Assembly: GCA_020849035.1 (NCBI GenBank)
Contig: JADLHC010000127.1
Coordinates: forward strand, 1-44,955
Reading direction: 5' to 3'
DNA length: 44,955 nt
Source: Planctomycetia bacterium
GTDB lineage: Bacteria; Planctomycetota; MHYJ01; WSZJ01
Part shown: in pieces, positions 42,046-44,955 of the stretch
How positions within the stretch are numbered: the stretch's first letter is position 1
Layout: the number at the start of each line of letters is the position of its first letter
Program-made: the position numbers and the translations under genes
The notes under the pieces: generated by a model
Databases searched by the model: none
What the model was told of the DNA's origin: nothing
Seen by the model: the letters and a program-made list of their open reading frames with translations, nothing else

Positions 42046-43512
42046 TTACTTGCTGGTCTTCTTCCTGATCTTCTTCACGAGCTCCGTCGTCGAAACGCCC
42101 TTCTCCAGCGGCGCCACCACCACGCGACCGCCCCAGCCCTTCACGACGTCCGCGCCGACCACCTGCTCCGACGTGTAGTCGCCGCCCTTCACCAGCACGT
42201 CCGGCTTCAGCTTCTTGAGCAGATCCACCGGCGTGTCCTGGTCGAACACCACGACGTAGTCCACGTCCTCGAGGGCGGCCAGGACCTGCGCGCGCTCGTT
42301 CTGGCCGACGATCGGGCGCTCGGGTCCCTTGAGGCGCCGCACGCTGGCGTCGCTGTTGATCGCGACGACGAGGACGTCGCCCTGGGCCCTAGCGAACCGG
42401 AGCGTCCGCAGGTGGCCGACGTGGAGGACGTCGAAGCAGCCGTTGGTGAAAGCGACGGTCTGCTGGCGGTCGCGGTGCTCCTTGAGGCGTGGGAGGATCT
42501 CGGAGACGGTGCGGACCTTGGCCGGGCGCAACTCGTGCTCCTCGGCGAGGTCGTCCATGATCTCCTTGCGCGTCACCGTCGCGACGCCGACCTTCGTCAC
42601 GGCGAGGCCGCCCGCGGCGTTGGCGAGCTTGACCGCGTCCTCGGGCGCGGCGCCGCACGCCAGCGCGAGCCCCATCGTCGCGACCGACGTGTCCCCGGCC
42701 CCCGCGACGTCGAACACCTGCCGCGGCCGCGCGTGGACATGCATCGGCGCGCGGCCGTTGCGGAAGAGCGACATGCCGTGCGCGCCGCGGGTGACGAGGA
42801 TGAACTCGCAGCCGAGGTCCTTGAGGAGCGAGACGGCGGCGAGGGCGATCTCGCCGTCGGTGCCGACGGGCATGCCGGTCGCGATCGCGAGTTCCTTGAG
42901 GTTCGGGGCCACCGCGGTCGCGCCGCGGTACTTGGAGAAGTTCGTGCCCTTGGGGCCGACGATCACGGGCTTGCCGTGCTTCTTCGCGGCGCCGATGACG
43001 GCCGCCAGCACGCCCGGCGTCAGCGCGCCCTTGTTGTAGTCGCTCAGGATCACCAGGTCGGACTTCGCGACCTGCTTCTCCAGCTTCCGCGCCAGCTCGC
43101 GCTCCGCCTCCTTCGACAGCGGGCTCGTCTTCTCCCGGTCCACGCGGAGCATCTGCTGCGCGCCGCCGATGCAGCGGGTCTTGATCGGCGTCGGCTTCGC
43201 CCCGTCCGTCACGACGGCGCCCGTGTCGATCCCGTCCGCCTTCATCACCTCGACCAGCGTCCGCGCCGCCGGGTCGTCGCCGACCGACCCCGCGCACGCC
43301 GCGTCCGCGCCGAGCGCCACCAGGTTTTTCGCCACGTTCGCCGCCCCGCCCGGACGCTCCTCCTCCCGCTGCACGTGCAGGATCGGGATCGGCCCCTCGG
43401 GCGAGATGCGCTCGACCTTGCCCCACAGGTAGCGGTCCAGCAGCAGGTCCCCGGCCACGAGAATCCTCGGCCGGCCGAACCCCCTCAGCAGCTCCGTCAG
43501 TCGGTTGATCAT
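42046..43512 (-). CDS. hldE: Bifunctional heptose 7-phosphate kinase / heptose 1-phosphate adenylyltransferase
   Basis: A 488-aa fusion protein. Residues 1-~320 are the PfkB-type kinase with GGAANVAKNL (55-64) and the GAGDT anion hole and base (271-275, D274). Residues ~352-486 are the cytidylyltransferase-like domain with TNGCFDVLHVGH (356-367). Together they make ADP-heptose for LPS core. The usual VDPKG motif reads VGPKG (G186), a small oddity. ATG 43512 follows the aldo/keto reductase stop by 78 bases. Confidence 0.96.
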   Translation of the reverse strand: MINRLTELLRGFGRPRILVAGDLLLDRYLWGKVERISPEGPIPILHVQREEERPGGAANVAKNLVALGADAACAGSVGDDPAARTLVEVMKADGIDTGAVVTDGAKPTPIKTRCIGGAQQMLRVDREKTSPLSKEAERELARKLEKQVAKSDLVILSDYNKGALTPGVLAAVIGAAKKHGKPVIVGPKGTNFSKYRGATAVAPNLKELAIATGMPVGTDGEIALAAVSLLKDLGCEFILVTRGAHGMSLFRNGRAPMHVHARPRQVFDVAGAGDTSVATMGLALACGAAPEDAVKLANAAGGLAVTKVGVATVTRKEIMDDLAEEHELRPAKVRTVSEILPRLKEHRDRQQTVAFTNGCFDVLHVGHLRTLRFARAQGDVLVVAINSDASVRRLKGPERPIVGQNERAQVLAALEDVDYVVVFDQDTPVDLLKKLKPDVLVKGGDYTSEQVVGADVVKGWGGRVVVAPLEKGVSTTELVKKIRKKTSK

Positions 43513-43590
43513 CGGCGTAGTATGAAACCGGAAGCGGCGGTCCTTGGCGACTGGATTTCCCGCCTTCCGGGTTCTTCCGTCCCTCCCTGT

Positions 43591-44340
43591 TTACTCGACC
43601 GCCCTCACCGCAGCCTCCAGGTGCGCGGCATTCAGCGACCCCACCACCACGCAGTCCACGAACGCCTGCCCCGCCGCGAACGCCACCGCCGCCGCGGGAT
43701 CGGACGCCCTTCCCTGCTCCACTGCCTTGATCGCCAGCACGCCCAGCCCCGCTTTCCGCGCCGCCGCCAGCGCCGGGCCGAGATCCTGCTGGCCGCGGCT
43801 GAAGGGCGCCATGACGACGTCCACGAGGCCGATCGCCTTCCGGATGCCGGCGTCGGTCTTCGCCGAGATCCCGACGGCGCGCGCCTGGCCGCGCCGCCTG
43901 GCTTCGCCCAGCGCCTCCGCCCCCTGCGCCAGCGCCTCCTCGTCGCGTCCGTCCGAGTGAAGCAGCAGCACGTCCACGGCGTCCGTCCGGAGCCGCTTCA
44001 GGCTCGCCCCGATCTGCCCCTCCAGCGCGGTCCGCGTGAAGTCCCAGCGCGAGACGCCGTTCTCGAAGAACTCCCCGCACTTCGTCACCAGTACGATCCG
44101 CGACCGGTTCGCCTTCACGAACCCTCCCAGCCGTTCCTCGCTCGTCCCGTACGCCGGCGCGGTGTCGAGCAGGTTGACGCCGAGGTCGAGCGCGCGGCCG
44201 AGGAGCGCGGCGACCTCGGCGTCGGTCGGCAGCGCGAAACTTCCCGGGTATTTCACGCCCTCGTTCCGCCCGATCTTCACGGTGCCGAGGCCGACGGGGG
44301 CGACGCGGAGGCCGGTGCCGCCTAGGGGACGGGGAACCAT
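43591..44340 (-). CDS. Aldo/keto reductase
   Basis: A 249-aa protein, shorter than the usual ~300. The catalytic tetrad is present: D59 and Y64 in LDTAPAYG, K87 in VTKCG and H128 in LLLHSDG. The NADPH-binding C-terminus (VVVGSLN near the end) is abbreviated. The substrate is unknown. ATG 44340 overlaps the upstream oxidoreductase gene by 19 bases. Probably cytoplasmic and cotranscribed with its neighbours. Confidence 0.92.
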   Translation of the reverse strand: MVPRPLGGTGLRVAPVGLGTVKIGRNEGVKYPGSFALPTDAEVAALLGRALDLGVNLLDTAPAYGTSEERLGGFVKANRSRIVLVTKCGEFFENGVSRWDFTRTALEGQIGASLKRLRTDAVDVLLLHSDGRDEEALAQGAEALGEARRRGQARAVGISAKTDAGIRKAIGLVDVVMAPFSRGQQDLGPALAAARKAGLGVLAIKAVEQGRASDPAAAVAFAAGQAFVDCVVVGSLNAAHLEAAVRAVE

Positions 44341-44955
44341 GCGGCCTCCTCCCAGGGCGGCGGGGCGACGGCGGGCGGCTCGCCGGCGGCGAGCGCGGGG
44401 TCGAACGTCCCGCGCGGCGGCCCGAGCTGCGCGACGAGCTCGTCGGCGAGCAGCGGCGCGAGCGCGAGCTTCGTCGGCCACGCGACCAGGGTCAGCGGGT
44501 TGTCGCGGACCTTCTCCACGTGAACGCCGCTCGGCCGCCGCGCGCCGGCCGTCGCGGCCTCGGCGCGCACCGCCGGGTACGTCGCGATCTCGAGCCGGGC
44601 GTACGGGAGGCCGGGGAAGAACTTCCGGACCTCCGCAGCGGCCTCCGCGCGGAACGCCGCGAGGTCGGTCGCGCCGGCGCCGCGTTCGGCGATCTCGCCG
44701 CCGACCTGCCAGACCGCGCGGCCCTCGCGGTCGCGCACCGCCGTCACCGTCAGGTGTGTCTTCCCGCCCACCACGCAGTGCGCCCACAGGTCCGGCAGCG
44801 CCCCGCGCAGCATCGCCATCATCAGCGGCCTCCTCTGCATCCGCCCGGGCTTCTCCCCCATCGCCCCGCGCAGCCCCGCGTTCCCCGCCCCCCCCGCCCC
44901 CCCCCCCGCGCCCCGCCGCCCGCCGGCCCCCGCCAGCCCGCCCACCCCCCCCCCG
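44322..44955 (-). CDS. FAD-dependent oxidoreductase, C-terminal part (5' end beyond window)
   Basis: The frame is open to the window edge, so the gene is partial. Residues counted from the edge end in a segment typical of DAO-type glycine/D-amino acid oxidase-like proteins: RRPLMMAMLRGALPDLWAHC, then VWQVGGEIAERGA and a substrate-side helix. The FAD-binding N-terminus is outside. The first ~25 codons in the window are Gly/Arg-rich and arise from a run of C bases, which may be poor sequence. It overlaps the aldo/keto reductase by 19 bases. Confidence 0.7.
   Translation of the reverse strand, partial: GGGVGGLAGAGGRRGAGGGAGGAGNAGLRGAMGEKPGRMQRRPLMMAMLRGALPDLWAHCVVGGKTHLTVTAVRDREGRAVWQVGGEIAERGAGATDLAAFRAEAAAEVRKFFPGLPYARLEIATYPAVRAEAATAGARRPSGVHVEKVRDNPLTLVAWPTKLALAPLLADELVAQLGPPRGTFDPALAAGEPPAVAPPPWEEAAWFPVP

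Noticed and set aside
1-44955. CRISPR array, insertion sequence, rRNA or complete tRNA
   Set aside because: No regularly spaced direct repeats, transposase, rRNA core or tRNA cloverleaf was seen on either strand.

Overview
The window is a very G+C-rich bacterial chromosome segment. Third codon positions are mostly G or C, and genes are packed with 4-base stop/start overlaps. Heptose genes (gmhA, hldE), lipoproteins with lipoboxes and secreted proteases point to a cell with an outer membrane. The mix of caspase-like peptidases, Tudor-like repeats, TPR proteins and single-pass pseudopilin-like proteins looks most like Planctomycetota or a related uncultured lineage. That placement is an inference from gene style; no rRNA or taxonomic marker other than valS is present.

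Left part (1-15,160). A NagZ-like glycosidase (+) meets a long minus-strand block. Read in the direction of transcription, this block holds: a TerB-like protein; an M3 oligopeptidase and a VOC protein; a small lipoprotein and a receiver-PAS regulator, each carrying one extra base that breaks the frame; then a tight cluster. The cluster is SNF2 ATPase, TPR protein (starting at the winged-helix motif of STAND proteins), NfsA-like nitroreductase, pseudopilin-like protein, a RapA_C-like/coiled-coil/Cys-rich protein, a zinc-ribbon YbjN-like protein, a lipoprotein and a second TPR protein. The 558-aa Cys-rich protein appears to supply the C-terminal domain that the short SNF2 ATPase lacks.

Middle (15,160-25,100). 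A TetR regulator precedes a promoter that overlaps a strong palindrome, followed by a triheme cytochrome lipoprotein and an O-methyltransferase. Next are a TIM-barrel isomerase, a convergent terminator, a periplasmic thioredoxin-TPR protein and valS. After valS comes a less G+C-rich island with a 127-aa orphan protein, an HTH/PIN toxin-antitoxin pair and a pentapeptide-repeat remnant.

Right part (25,100-44,955). A three-gene operon (HgdB-like protein, double-module activase, DUF2229-like protein) for radical 2-hydroxyacyl-CoA dehydratase-type chemistry has a perfect 26-bp palindrome in front and a TetR gene upstream. Then come a GlsB-type membrane protein and a divergent pair: an 884-aa lipoprotein with a possible caspase-like His/Cys dyad, and a secreted caspase with an EF-hand loop and four Tudor-like repeats. 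A final minus-strand run carries two more pseudopilin-like paralogues, a thioredoxin-like protein, an M16 peptidase, LD-carboxypeptidase, gmhA, a large inverted repeat, hldE, an aldo/keto reductase and a partial FAD oxidoreductase cut by the window edge.

The most unusual items are the split SNF2/RapA_C-like cluster and the caspase-Tudor/lipoprotein pair.
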